From Lolium rigidum (taxonomy: Eukaryota; Streptophyta; Magnoliopsida; Poales; Poaceae), in assembly GCF_022539505.1 (NCBI RefSeq), contig NC_061514.1:243958124-244022123 (forward strand): a stretch of DNA of 64,000 bases. The letters run 5' to 3'. Shown here piece after piece: positions 1 to 11,636 of the stretch. The notes under the pieces are model-generated. The model was not told where the DNA came from, ran no database searches, and saw only the letters and a list, made by a program, of their open reading frames with translations. The number at the start of each line of letters is the position of its first letter. Within the stretch, counting starts at the first letter, position 1. The position numbers were made by a program, and so were the translations under genes.

Positions 1-2
1 TC

Positions 3-2261
3 AACTAGAGAGAAAGATCAAGCGTCTTAGGTCCGGATCGTGGTGGCGAATATTTTCCTAAAATCTTTGATGAATTCCGTGAGGAACATGGCATTATTCA
101 TGAGAGGACGCCTCCCTATTCACCCCAATCAAACGGGGTTGCCGAGAGGAAAAACCGCACGCTGACCGACTTGGTGAACTCCATGTTAGCCACCGCTGGT
201 TTATCTAAGGCATGGTGGGGGGAGGCTTTATTGACTTCATGTCATGTCCTGAATAGAGTTCCTAACAAGAATAAAGATAAAACCCCTTACGAGGAGTGGG
301 CTGGGACAAAACCATCACTTTCGTATTTGCGCACATGGGGATGCTTGGCGAAAGTCAATATTCCAATTACTAAGAAGCGCAAACTTGGACCAAAGACAGT
401 GGATTGTATCTTTCTAGGTTATGCTCCTCGGAGTGTAGGATATAGATTTTTAGTAGCTCAATCCGAGGTACCTGATATGCATGTTGATACTATTATGGAA
501 TCTCGTGATGCAACATTTTTTGAGAATATGTTTCCTATGAAAGATATGCATATCATTGCTAGAATTTCTACTGAGATAATTCCTGAGTCTAGTACATCTA
601 ATGAGTATTTTGAACAATCACATGAGAATGTTCATGAGAAGGATGACAATGAAGCTCCTAAACGGAGCAAGAGACGAAGGATTGAAAAATCCTTTGGTGA
701 TGATTTCATTGTGTACCTTGTGGATGATACTCCCACGTCCATTGCAGAGGCATATGCATCTCCAGATGCAGATGACTGGAAAGAAGCTGTCCATAATGAG
801 ATGGACTCGATTCTTTCTAATGGAACTTGGGAGCTATCAGAACGACCCCATGGATGCAAGCCTGTGGGCTGCAAATGGGTGTTCAAGAAGAAGCTAAGAC
901 CTGATGGTACTATTGAGAAGTACAAGGCGCGGCTTGTAGCCAAAGGCTACACACAGAGAGAAGGCGAAGATTACTTCGACACCTATTCACCTGTCGCTAG
1001 ACTTACCACCATTCGAGTACTACTGTCCATGGCTGCCTCCTATGGTCTTATCGTTCATCAAATGGACGTAAAGACAGCTTTTATTAATGGAGAGTTGGAA
1101 TAGGAAATCTATATGGATCAGCCTGATGGGTTCGTAGTAAAAGGTGAAGAAAGAAAGGTGTGCAAGTTGCTGAAATCTTTATATGGCCTAAAACAAGCAC
1201 CTAAGCAATGGCATGAGAAGTTTGACAGAACTTTAACTTCTGTAGGCTTTGTTGTCAATGAGGCTGACAAGTGTGTTTACTATCGCCATGGTGGGGGCGA
1301 AGGTGTTATACTGTGTTTGTATGTGGATGATATTCTGATATTTGGTACAAACATGAGAGTAATACACGAGGTCAAGTCTTTCTTGTCAAAGAGCTTTGAT
1401 ATGAAAGATCTGGGAGAAGCTGATGTGATTCTGAACATCAAGCTGATTAAGAACGAGATGGGATTACTCTAACGCAATCCCATTATGTTGAGAAGATCTT
1501 GAGCCGGTTCGGCTATATTGATAGCAAGCCTTCTTCAACACCTTATGATCCCGAGTGTGACACTACGCAAGAACCGGAGGATTGCCATAGATCAATTGAG
1601 ATATTCTCGGATCGTTGGCTCACTCATGTACTTAGCGAGCGCGACTAGACCCGACATCTCTTTTGCTGTTAGCAAGTTGAGTAGGTTCATGTCAAACCCG
1701 GTACTCGATCATTGGCATGCACTTGATAGGGTCATGCGCTACCTATGTGGTACAATGAGTTATGGGATTCACTATTCAGGGCACCCAGCTGTGTTTGAAG
1801 GATATAGTGATTCGAATTGGATCTCGGATGTAGCTGATCCGTACGCCACAAGTGGGTATGTATTTACCTTTGGAGGTGGCGCAGTGTCATGGAGATCTTG
1901 TAAGCAAACCATATTGACGAGGTCAACTATGGAAGCAGAACTTATCGCTTTAGACACAACCACTGTTGAATCAGAATGGTTGCGTGAGCTCTTGATGGTC
2001 TTGCCTGTGGTTGAAAAACACTGTTCCGGCAATCCTTTTGAATTGTGACAATCAAACTGTGATTGTCAAAGTGAACAATTCTAAGGATAACGCGAAGTCA
2101 TCAAGACACGTCAAGAGACGTTTGAAGTCTCGTCGGGAAATTGCGAAACTCCGGAGTAATAACTCGTACATATATTCAAACGAGATAAAAACCTGCGCAG
2201 ATCCTTTACAAAGGGACTATCACGTAATGTGATAGAAAGTGCATCGAGGAGATGGGTTTGA
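3..2261 (+). pseudogene. copia pol remnant: integrase C-part, reverse transcriptase, RNase H
   Basis: The reading frame starts in the integrase core (SDRGGEY-like motif near 33-54, then SNGVAERKNRTLTD near 129-170). It runs through the copia RT, with the catalytic YVDD at about 1321-1332, and into RNase H (TMEAELIALD near 1930-1957). It is broken by an in-frame TAG at 1101-1103, a frameshift near 1460 that is undone by another near 1548, and an extra A near 2015 that shifts the RNase H end. Further small indels follow to the terminal stop at 2259-2261. Polyprotein of a degenerate element; no intact product is expected. Confidence 0.88.
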
Positions 2262-2808
2262 GACCCGTTGATGTTACGCCATAGTGGTAACCCAACCTTT
2301 GTGATCGGAGATCCCGTGAATTAGGACCTGGGAAGAACAAACTAGTGGTTTAATTGAGGAGAGTATTATGTAACCCTCTCTATGTGAAGATGCACAACTC
2401 TCAATTGCTGTAAGGCAGGTTGGCAAAAGCCTTAATGTGTTTATGTTGGCTATTTTAGCAAAGATGCTGTCCTACGAGCATTCTTGAAATAACACACCTA
2501 TATGAGTCCGATTGTTAAACGTCGCAATCTATGAGATTTGGGTGATCTCTAGTAAACTCATGAAGAGACCATGAAGTATGACACATATGCTTCACCCGCG
2601 GGGTAGGCTACTGGCAGCCATGTACTGGTCATGACTTTGAGTGAAACCCTGTTCACGCAAAACTTGCAATTCAAGGCTTAGTCCATTGTTCAAGTGTGAA
2701 TGGATGTAGCTTAAGGTTCTAGGCGGAAGTTCAACTTAACGGTCTCCGCTGAAACACTCGGTATATAAACAAGCGATGAGTATTGGTAAATCTCTAAATG
2801 GGGATTTG

Positions 2809-2824
2809 AGATCTGGTGGGGGAT
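2809..2824 (+). promoter_or_regulatory. polypurine tract of the first copia element
   Basis: A G-rich purine run (GGTGGGGGAT) directly precedes the TG that opens the 3' LTR. This is where plus-strand DNA synthesis is primed in LTR elements. It fixes the LTR start at 2825. Confidence 0.7.
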
Positions 2825-3872
2825 TGTTGAAATATTGGGCCCACTTTTAGTGGCCCAAATTAGATTTCAGTTTTTCCTATAAATCTCAAAGCCCACATAG
2901 TGGCAGCCTTGTGAGTTTGAGCCCAAGTTGGTGGCAGCTCACTAGGGAGTGGCAAGAGGTGGGAAGTTTAGTCCCACATGGAAAGTTGGGAGGAAGTTAG
3001 ACCACCTTATAAGGTGGGTTGTTCCACCACTAGTAAGTGAGTGAGAAAAGGAGTGCTACACGCGCGCGCTCCTCCTCCTCCTCGCTCGCTCGTCTCGTTT
3101 CGACTCGACACGTCACGACACGCGCCGCGCTCGTGGTGAGTGGATTGAGCCTCGAGCCGAGACTTTCCTTACTTTTTGCAGCTCAGGAAAACGAACAGAG
3201 TCCTAGACGGACGCGTCGCAGTTAGTCGGTTCGGGTCGCTCCCGGATCGTGGGCTATCTGTAACCGACTCGAAACGTTCGTGCGACGTGGGCGTGGCCCA
3301 CGTTGCCTAGGGTTTCCCGAGCCTATATAATCTCCTGCCCGGCTACCGCAGAAACACATCCAATATACGAGTTAGGGTTTCCACCTCTCTCTGCTTGAGC
3401 CGCCATCGTAGCCTACTCCATCCCGCGAGCCGACGTGCATCGGCGAACGGGAGAGCAGGTCTCCGGAACCGCTCGTCCTTGCGATCCTGTACGGGAGAGG
3501 GCGAATTAGGTTTTTGGGAAACGCTCTGCGCGACTGCTCAAGCTCTTCATCACGGGTCGCCTTCCGTCCAAGTCGGGCGGTGCTGCCTACCGTCGTCTTC
3601 AACGCCGTCTACTTCGACCCGTCGTCAACAACGTTGTCATCAACAACGTTACTGCTGCGACATCGTCTGCTACACCTCCACCGCCACCACCACCAGATCG
3701 GTACGTGCGACATATCTCGATCTGTTTAGCGATGGATGCTTTACCGTTTGCGCTGCTGCTACTCATGTTGATTAATGCATCTAGTATGTTTGAGTTTCAC
3801 ATGTTAGTAGTTGCTATCATCATGTTTTATATTCTGGAATTAATCATGGAAATTGTGCCTAATTATCCAACA
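2825..3872 (+). repeat. 3' LTR of the first copia element
   Basis: Begins TGTTGAAATATTGGGCCC and ends near TTATCCAACA. It holds a TATA-like CTATATAATC near 3323-3332 and GC-rich sequence after it. The length, about 1.05 kb, is an estimate because only one LTR is visible. The short open frames at 3037-3887 lie inside this LTR and show no codon conservation or known motif, so I treat them as non-coding. Confidence 0.75.
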
Positions 3873-4615
3873 AGACATATATGGTGATAAAAAAGTAAGA
3901 TTACCATTTAGCTACACGGATGTCGGATGGTTTCTGCAAGATGAACCTAACCTTTACCTTCCGATGATGATCTGACCTGATCATATATAGAGACTGGTTA
4001 GCTGAAACGATCAGTCTTGTTATATTTAATACGTGACCGAAAACAAAGAGACACTGTGCTTCCTGATTACAAGAATTTATCAAAGCGCGAACGGTCGATT
4101 TCCAAGGAGTACGTCTGCCAATGGAACCTGGTATTATTAATACCTGGGAATACTACGTAAGTGAATCTCGGAATCCCAAGAGCTAAGAAATTGAAAAGTT
4201 CTCGTAAAAAATTAAACTACCACCCTGCTTAAACGCTTCGGCCTTCCGCGCTTGAAGGTAAATCAGGAACAATCACACAATACAACATTGGAATCTACTC
4301 CCCCCGTCAACTACGAATTTTAATATAAATTATAGAGTAAAGTAGAAAGTGCATTGGAAGTTGTTAGTCATCATCTCTCCCCTCTTTAATTTCTTAGTCT
4401 CTAGCTAAATTAAAAAGCCATGTGTTGAATATTACTGGAATTGATTCACGTTTGATGAGGAAGAAGCAATTTTTCCTATTATTTTTAAAGTGCATTGGAA
4501 AAAGAAATACACTCTTTCGTCTTTTAAAATGGAGGCGTAGTCCTAGCATCTGCATATCAATGATGGTATACTCTTTCGAGGATAAATTTTAAAAGTTAAA
4601 CATTCACTTATTCTA
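3873..4615. other. AT-rich flank, no gene seen
   Basis: No long open frame, repeat end or RNA gene could be supported. A sequence CTACTCCCCCCGTC near 4300 resembles one decayed Stowaway/Mariner terminus, but no matching second end was found. Confidence 0.5.
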
Positions 4616-4834
4616 ATGAGAGAGAAACATATCCTCATAGCCGATGTCAAGGATCTCTCCCCACTCGCCTACCAGCTCCTCCTCCTCCTCTTCGCCACTG
4701 CCACCCCACCATCCATCGCACGGCAAGTTAAGGGAATCCTGCTAATGTACGTCGCCTTCGAGGTCAAGAAGAGCCCTGCACTCAAGGCCGATATCGCACG
4801 CGCGTGTTTCTCAATGGGTTCTTCGTGGCGGTAA
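4616..4834 (+). pseudogene. possible gene fragment, FANCI-like
   Basis: A 72-residue frame with DLSPLAYQLLLLL followed about 20 residues later by VKGILLMYVAFEVKKSP. Fanconi anaemia group I proteins (DNA crosslink repair) carry a LPxLVYQLLxLxSKG segment and, further on, a VEGTxxxHxxFAxK segment. The spacing here is shorter than in the family, so this would be a deleted, captured fragment rather than a gene. It lies just left of the CACTA transposase remnant, and CACTA elements do capture host gene pieces. The match is from memory of the family pattern and could be chance. Confidence 0.35.
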
Positions 4835-5013
4835 ATTACTAAGATTAATTTAGCACACTAATTAGTGTGACCTTTTTTTTTTGAAAACCACTAATTAGCG
4901 CGACTTAATATCAACCGTGGCCTCTCTCCTCAAATCATTCCCACCCGATACCTCTCCACTTTTCCTATAAATCCCACGTTATCATTCTTAATGGGGTTGC
5001 ATGCAGACCCAAG

Positions 5014-5790
5014 CTAAACATGCAACACGCTCCAAAACTCAACTCTTTTGGCGACACTTTGAGAAACGTGGGTAGAGGTGCTCTTAAATGCAATCCAAAT
5101 CGAGTGTGGCGCATGGCATGCACGCCTTAGATACTGTATGCATTTCTCTAAAGACATCTCCAACGATGGGCAGACAACCTTCTTCACTTCGTATGTATTG
5201 GTGGACAATTTGTTACCCTTGGAAGTTTCTTCTTTATTATTTTCAGCAACTTTTTAAATCCCTCGTCAGTCACACCGTTCTCTACCTTTCATTGCAATAA
5301 TTCCAATGTGTTATCAAGTTTTTTGGCCATCTTCACAAGTTGGGTATAACCATTTCTTGTGGTCCTCTAACATCCGCTCGAACTTCCGCATCTCCTTTTC
5401 AGTTTCACAATCTCTCTTTGCATCAGCAATGGCCCGACCAAGATCATCAGCAGACTCATTTGATGCCTCCTGATCTTATGCTTCTCCCGTTGTAGTATCA
5501 CCGTATTCAGGGTACATAGGATATGTACGTGTCATCATCCTCTTATTCTTCTTCTTCATTGTCTTCCATCATAATCCCTTTTTCTCCGTGATTGGTCCAA
5601 CAATTATAGCTGTGCATGAAACCGAACCGAAGCAGGTGGACGTGAAGGGTGTCCGTGGAAGAGTAATCCTTCTTATTCTGACAGACAGCACATGGACAAC
5701 ACACAAAACCTTCTTGATTGTTTGCCGCGGCGACTTGGAGAAAACTTTGCAGGCCATCAATGTACTCGTCACTGCATCGTTTAACTTACA
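5014..5790 (-). pseudogene. CACTA (En/Spm) transposase remnant with Transpos_assoc domain
   Basis: Translating the minus strand gives YIDGLQSFLQ, then CCPCAVCQN, HLLRFGFM and NCWTNHGEKG, ending in an acidic EDNEEEE stretch. This is the N-terminal Transpos_assoc domain typical of grass TNP2-type transposases. After a frameshift come DDLGRAIADAKRDCETEKE and MLEDHKKWLYPTCEDGQK, and later STNTYEVKKVVCP, all standard TNP2 N-terminal blocks. There are in-frame stops (for example just before the DQEASNE segment) and the catalytic DDE region is absent. Transposase orientation agrees with the CACTA terminus at 32183. The element was therefore split by the 25.8-kb copia insertion at 5874-31675. Confidence 0.82.
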
Positions 5791-5873
5791 TTCATTGCTG
5801 GCTCATCCGCATTACACAATTAAGTACATAAAATCATGATTAGTGAAGCGATGTACATCGACACATGCATTTT

Positions 5874-7652
5874 TGTTGGAGATATGCCCAAGAGGCAATA
5901 ATAAAAATGGTTATTATATATCTTTATGTTTATGATAAATGTTTATATACCATGCTATAATTGTATTAACCGAAACATTGATACATGTGTGATATGTAAA
6001 CAACAAAGAGTCCCTAGTATGCCTCTTAACTAGCTTGTTGATTAATAGATGATTAGTTTCATAATCATGAACATTGGATGTTATTAATAACAAGGTTATA
6101 TCATTATATAAATGATGTAATGGACATACCCAATTAAGCTTAGCATAAGATCACGTCATTAAGTTATTTGCTATAAGCTTTCGATACATAGTTACCTAGT
6201 CCTTATGACCATGAGATCATGTAAATCACTTATATTGGAAAGGTACTTTGATTACATCAAACGCCATCTGCGTAAATGGGTGGTTATAAAGGTGAGATTA
6301 AGTATCCGGAAAGTATGAGTTGAGGCATATGGATCAACGGTGGGATTTGTCCATCCCGATGACGGATAGATATACTCTGGGCCCTCTCGGTGGAATGTCG
6401 TCTAATGTCTTGCAAGCATATGAATAAGTTCATAAGAGACCACATATCACGGTACGAGTAAAGAGTACTTGTCAGGAGACGAGGTTGAACAAGGTATAGA
6501 GTGATACCGATGATCAAACCTCGGACAAGTAAAATATCGCGTGACAAAGGGAATTGGTATTATATGTGAATGGATCATTCGATCACTAAAGTCATCGTTG
6601 AATATGTGGGAGCCATTATGGATCTCCAGATCCCGCTATTGGTTATTGGTCGGAGAGAGTTCTCACCCATGTCCACATAGTTCGCGAACCGTAGGGTGAC
6701 ACACTTAAGGTTTGATGTTGTAATAGTAGAACTTGAAATATGGAATGAAGTTCGAAATAATTCTTCGAAGTCTCGGATGGGATCCCGGACATCACAAGGA
6801 GTTCCGGAATGGTCCGGAGAATAAGATTCATATATAGGAAGTCATTTTATAAGTTTGAAAATGATCCGGTGCATTTATGGAAGGTTCTAGAAGGTTCTAG
6901 AAAAGTCCGGAAGAAATCACTAAGGAAGGAGGAGTCCCGGAGGGACTCCACCTCCCCATGGCCGACCAACCCTAGAGGGGGGAGTCCAAGGTGGACTCCA
7001 CCAAGGGGGCCGGCCACCCCCCCTCATGGAAGGGTGGGAATCCCACTTTGGTGGGAGTCCCACCTTGGGTAGGTTTCCCTACAACATGGAAGGTTTTGGT
7101 TGGGGTCTTATTCGAAGACTTGTAGTCCAACACTTGGGGGTTCCACCTATATAATGAGGCGCGAGAGGGGAGGGGCCGGCCACCACAAAGCCATAGCTTG
7201 GCCGCACCCCTCAAGTGGCCGGCCACCCCCTCTCCCAAACCCTAGCCGCCCCACCTCCTCCACCTCTCCCGCAACGCTTAGCGAAGCTCCGCCGGAGTTC
7301 TCCATCGCCACCGCCACCACGCCGTCGTGCTGCCGGATTCAAGGAGGAGCTACTACTTCCGCTGCCCGCTGGAACGGGGAGAAGGACGTCGTCTTCATCA
7401 ACACCGAACGTGTAACCGAGTACGGAGGTGCTGCCCGATCGTGGCGCCGTGATCAAGATCTTCTACGCGCTTTTGCAAGCGGCAAGTGATCGTCTACCGC
7501 AGCAACAAGAGCCTCATCTTGTAGGCTTTGGAAATCTTCAAGGGTGAGTCTCGATCATCTCCTCGTTGCTCCCGTCTTCTAGATTGCATCTTGGCTTGGA
7601 TTGCGTTCTCGTGGTAGGAAAATTTTTGTTTTCTATGCAACGAATCCCTACA
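5874..7652 (+). repeat. 5' LTR of RLC-A
   Basis: 1779 bp, TGTTGGAGA to CCCTACA. A TATA box (TATATAAT) lies at 7148-7155, so the transcript should start a few tens of bases downstream. The GC-rich open frames on both strands at 6809-7489 fall around this promoter and recur in every LTR copy, so they are not genes. Confidence 0.93.
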
Positions 7653-7653
7653 G

Positions 7654-7665
7654 TGGTATCAGAGC
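7654..7665 (+). promoter_or_regulatory. primer-binding site of RLC-A (initiator tRNA-Met)
   Basis: TGGTATCAGAGC, one base after the 5' LTR, complements the 3' end of initiator methionine tRNA. It primes minus-strand DNA synthesis, as in most plant copia elements. Confidence 0.93.
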
Positions 7666-8671
7666 CAGGTTTATGCATAGATGGTTGCACGAGTAGAACA
7701 CAATGGTTTTGTGGGCGTTGATGCTTATGTTGTCTTTAGTTTGAGTACTTTGCATCTTTGTGGCATAGTGGGATGAAGCGGCTCGGGCTAACTTTACATG
7801 ACCGCGTTCATGAGATTTGCTCCACGCTCGACATGCAACTTGTATTGCATAAGTGGCTTTGTGGGTGTCTGTCTCTCCTACTATAGTGAAGATTCAATTT
7901 ATTCTTCTATTGACAACACTAGTATCACCGTTGTGGTTCATGTTCGTAGGTAGATTAGATCTTACTCGAAAACCCTAAACCACGTAAAATATGCAAACCA
8001 AATTAGAGACGTCTAACTTGTTTTTGCAGGGTTTGGTGATGTGATATGGCCATAATGTGATGATGAATATGTATGAGATGATCATTATTGTATTGTGGCA
8101 ACCGGCAGGAGCCTTATGGCTGTCTTTAAATTTCATGTTGAGTAGTATTTCAAAGAAATTGTAATAGTTGCTACATGGGAGAACAATCATGAAGACGGCG
8201 CCATTGACCTTGACGCTACGCCGACGATGATGGAGATCATGCCCGAAGATGATGGAGATCATGTCCGTGCTTTGGAGATGAAGATCAAAGGTGCAAAGAC
8301 AAAAGGGCAATATCATATCACATATGAACTGCATGTGATGTTAATCCTTTTATGCATCTTATTTTGCTTAGATCGCGATGGTAGCATTATAAGATGATCC
8401 CTCACTAAAATATCAAGATAATAAAGTGTTCATCCTTAGTAGCACCGTTGCCAACACTTGTCGTTTCGAAGCATCTCGTGATGATCGGGTGTGATAGAAT
8501 CAACAAGTGCATACAACGGGTGCAAGCCGATTTTGCACATGCGGATACTAAGGTGGCCTTGACGAGCCTAGCATGTACAGACATGGTCTCAGAACACGTG
8601 ATACCGAAAGGTAGAGCATGAATCATATGATTGATATGATGAACACTTTGAGTGTTCGCCATTGAAATTAC
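7666..8671 (+). other. untranslated leader of RLC-A, first part
   Basis: Leader between PBS and gag, without a coding frame that is conserved in the copy at 10449-11636. It stops at GAAATTAC, where RLC-B begins, and resumes at 24095. Confidence 0.85.
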
Positions 8672-10435
8672 TGTTGGAGATATGCCCAAGAGGCAATAAT
8701 AAAAGTGATTATTATATATCTTTATGTTTATGATAAATGTTTATATACCAATGCTATAATTGTATTAACCGAAACATTGATACATGTGTGATATGTAAAC
8801 AACAAAGAGTCCCTAGTATGCCTCTTAACTAGCTTGTTGATTAATAGATGATTAGTTTCATAATCATGAACATTGGATGTTATTAATAACAAGGTTATAT
8901 CATTATATGAATGATGTAATGGACACACCCAATTAAGCGTAGCATAAGATCACGTCATTAAGTTATTTGCTATAAGCTTTCGATACATAGTTACCTAGTC
9001 CTTATGACCATGAGATCATGTAAATCACTTATACCGGAAAGTTACTTTGATTACACCAAACGCCACTACGTAAATGGGTGGTTATAAAGGTGGGATTAAG
9101 TATCCGGAAAGTATGAGTTGAGGCATATGGATCAACGAGTGGGATTTGTCCATCCCGATGACGGATAGATATACTCCGGGCCCTCTCGGTGGAATGTCGT
9201 CTAATGTCTTGCAAGCATATGAATAAGTTCATAAGAGACCACATACCACGGTACGAGTAAAGAGTACTTGTCGGAGACGAGGTTGAACAAGGTATGAAGT
9301 GATACCGATGATCAAACCTCGGACAAGTAAAATATCGCGTGACAAAGGGAATTGGTATCGTATGTGAATGGTTCATTCGATCACTAAAGTCATTGTTGAA
9401 TATGTGGGAGCCATTATGGATCTCCAGATCCCGCTATTGGTTATTGGTCGGAGTAAGTACTCAACCATGTCCGCATTGTTCACGAACCGTAGGGTGACAC
9501 ACTTAAAGTTGGATGTTGAAATGGTAGAACTTGAATATGGAATGGAGTTCGAATATTTGTTCGGAGTCCCGGATGAGATCCCGGACATCACGAGGAGTCC
9601 CGGAATGGTCCGGAGAATAAGATTCATATATAGGAAGTCATTTTATAAGATTTAAAATGATCCGGAAGGTTCTATGGAAGGTTCTAGAAAAGTCCGGAAG
9701 AAACCACTAAGGAAGGCGGAGTCCCGGAGGGACTCCACCTCCCATGGCCGGCCAACCCTAAGGGGAGGAGTCCCAAGTGGACTCCCTAAGGGAGCCGGCC
9801 ACCCCCACATGGAAGGGGGAATCCCACCCCAAGTGGGATTCCCACCTTGGGTAGGTTTCCCTATCACATGGAAGGTTTTGGGTTCGGGTCTTATTCGGAG
9901 ACTTGTAGTCCAACACTTGGGGCTTCCACCTATATAATGAGGGGCCAAGGGGAGGGGCCGGCCACCCTAAGACCACAAGGTGGCCGCACCCCCTAGTGGC
10001 CGGCGCCCCCACTCCCAAACCCTAGCGGCCCTCTCTCCTCCACCACATCCCGCACGCTTAGCGAAGCTCCGCCGGGTTTCTCCACCACCACCGACACCAC
10101 GCCGTCGTGCTTGTCGGATTCAAGAGGAGCTACTACTTCCGCTGCCCGCCGGAACGGGGAGGTGGACGTCGTCTTCATCAACAACCGAACGTGTGACCGA
10201 GTACGGAGGTGCTGCCCGTTCGTGGCGCCGTGATCAAGATCTTCTACGCGCTTTTGCAAGCGGCAAGTGAACGTCTACCGCAGCAACAAGAGCTTCATCT
10301 TGTAGGCTTTGGAATCTCTTCAAGGGTGAGACTCGATAATCCCCTCGTTGCTACCGTCTTCTAGATTGCATCTTGGCTTGGATTGTGTGTTCGCGGTAGG
10401 AATTTTTTTTGTTTTCTATGCAACGAATCCCTACA
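8672..10435 (+). repeat. 5' LTR of RLC-B
   Basis: 1764 bp, TGTTGGAGA to CCCTACA, with TATATAAT at 9931-9938. It is close in sequence to its partner at 22381-24094, apart from a deletion in the partner. Confidence 0.94.
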
Positions 10436-10436
10436 G

Positions 10437-10448
10437 TGGTATCAGAGC
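10437..10448 (+). promoter_or_regulatory. primer-binding site of RLC-B (initiator tRNA-Met)
   Basis: TGGTATCAGAGC directly after the 5' LTR, identical to the PBS of RLC-A. Confidence 0.93.
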
Positions 10449-11636
10449 CGTGTCTATGCATAGATGGTTGCACGAGTAGAACACAATGGTTTTGTGGGCG
10501 TTGATTCTTATGTTGTCTTTAGTTTGAGTACTTTGCATCTTTGTGGCATAGTGGGATGAAGCGGCTCGGGCTAACTTTACATGACCGCGTTCATGAGATT
10601 TGCTCCACGCTCGACATGCAACTTGTATTGCATAAGTGGCTTTGCGGGTGTCGGTCTCTCCTACTATAGTGAAGATTCAATTTACTCTTCTATTGACAAC
10701 ACTAGTATCACCGTTGTGGTTCATGTTCGTAGGTAGATTAGATCTTACTTGAAAACCCTAAACCACGTAAAATATGCAAACCAAATTAGAGACGTCTAAC
10801 TTGTTTTTGCGGGGTTTGGTGATGTGATATGGCCATAATGTGATGATGAATATGTATGAGATGATCATTATTGTATTGTGGCAACCGGCGAGGAGCCTTA
10901 TGGTTGTCTTTAAATTTCATGTTGAGTAGTATTTTAAAGAAGTTGTAATAGTTGCTACATGGAGAACAATCATGAAGACGGCGCCATTAACCTTGACGCT
11001 ACGCCGACGATGATGGAGATCATGCCCGTTGATGATGGAGATCATGTCCGTGCTTTGGAGATGAAGATCAAAGGCGCAAAGACAAAGGGGTCATATCATA
11101 TCACATATGAACTGCATGTGATGTTAATCCTTTTATGCATCTTATTTTGCTTAGATCGCGATGGTAGCATTATAAGATGATCCCTCTCACTAAAATATCA
11201 AGATAATAAAGTGTTCATCCTTAGTAGCACCGTTGCCAAGACTTGTCGTTTCAAAGCATCTCGTGATGATCGGGTGTGATAGAATCAACAAGTGCATACA
11301 ACGGGTGCAAGCTAGTTTTGCACATCCGGATACTAAGGTGGCCTTGACGAGCCTAGCATGTACAGACATGGTCTCGGAACACGTGATACCGAAAGGTAGA
11401 GCATGAATCATATGATTGATATGATGAACACTTTGAGTGTTCGCCATTGAAATTACACCTTGTCTCGTGATGATCGGACTTAGGTGTGGTGGATTTGGTT
11501 CGTGTGATCACTAAGACAATGCGAGGGATATTGTTTTGAGTGGGAGTTCACCTAGATTTTTAATTATATTGAATTAAAATTTGAAATCAATTTGTCATAA
11601 ACTTAGTCTAAACTATTGCAAATATATGTTGTAGAT
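10449..11636 (+). other. untranslated leader of RLC-B
   Basis: About 1.2 kb between PBS and gag, nearly the same as the RLC-A leader. Small frames on either strand are not conserved in reading frame between the copies. Confidence 0.85.

Larger units (their letters stand above)
1..3872 (+). mobile_element. Ty1/copia LTR retrotransposon, 3' part (5' part outside window)
   Basis: The sequence shows pol remains in the order integrase, reverse transcriptase, RNase H, then a purine tract and one LTR. This gene order (INT before RT) is diagnostic of Ty1/copia. The same family, less complete at the other end, recurs at 61422-64000. The 5' LTR and gag are outside the window, so the TSD cannot be checked. 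The right end at 3872 is set from the terminal CA after TTATCCAA and is approximate because no second LTR is available to compare. Confidence 0.88.

Noticed and set aside
4290..4330. Possible Stowaway/Mariner MITE end
   Set aside because: Only one end-like motif, no inverted partner and no TA duplication found.
6972..7489. Pro/Gly-rich frames near the BARE-type LTR promoter
   Set aside because: Within LTRs, on both strands, not preserved in frame in the copies at 9652-10270 and 31049-31512.
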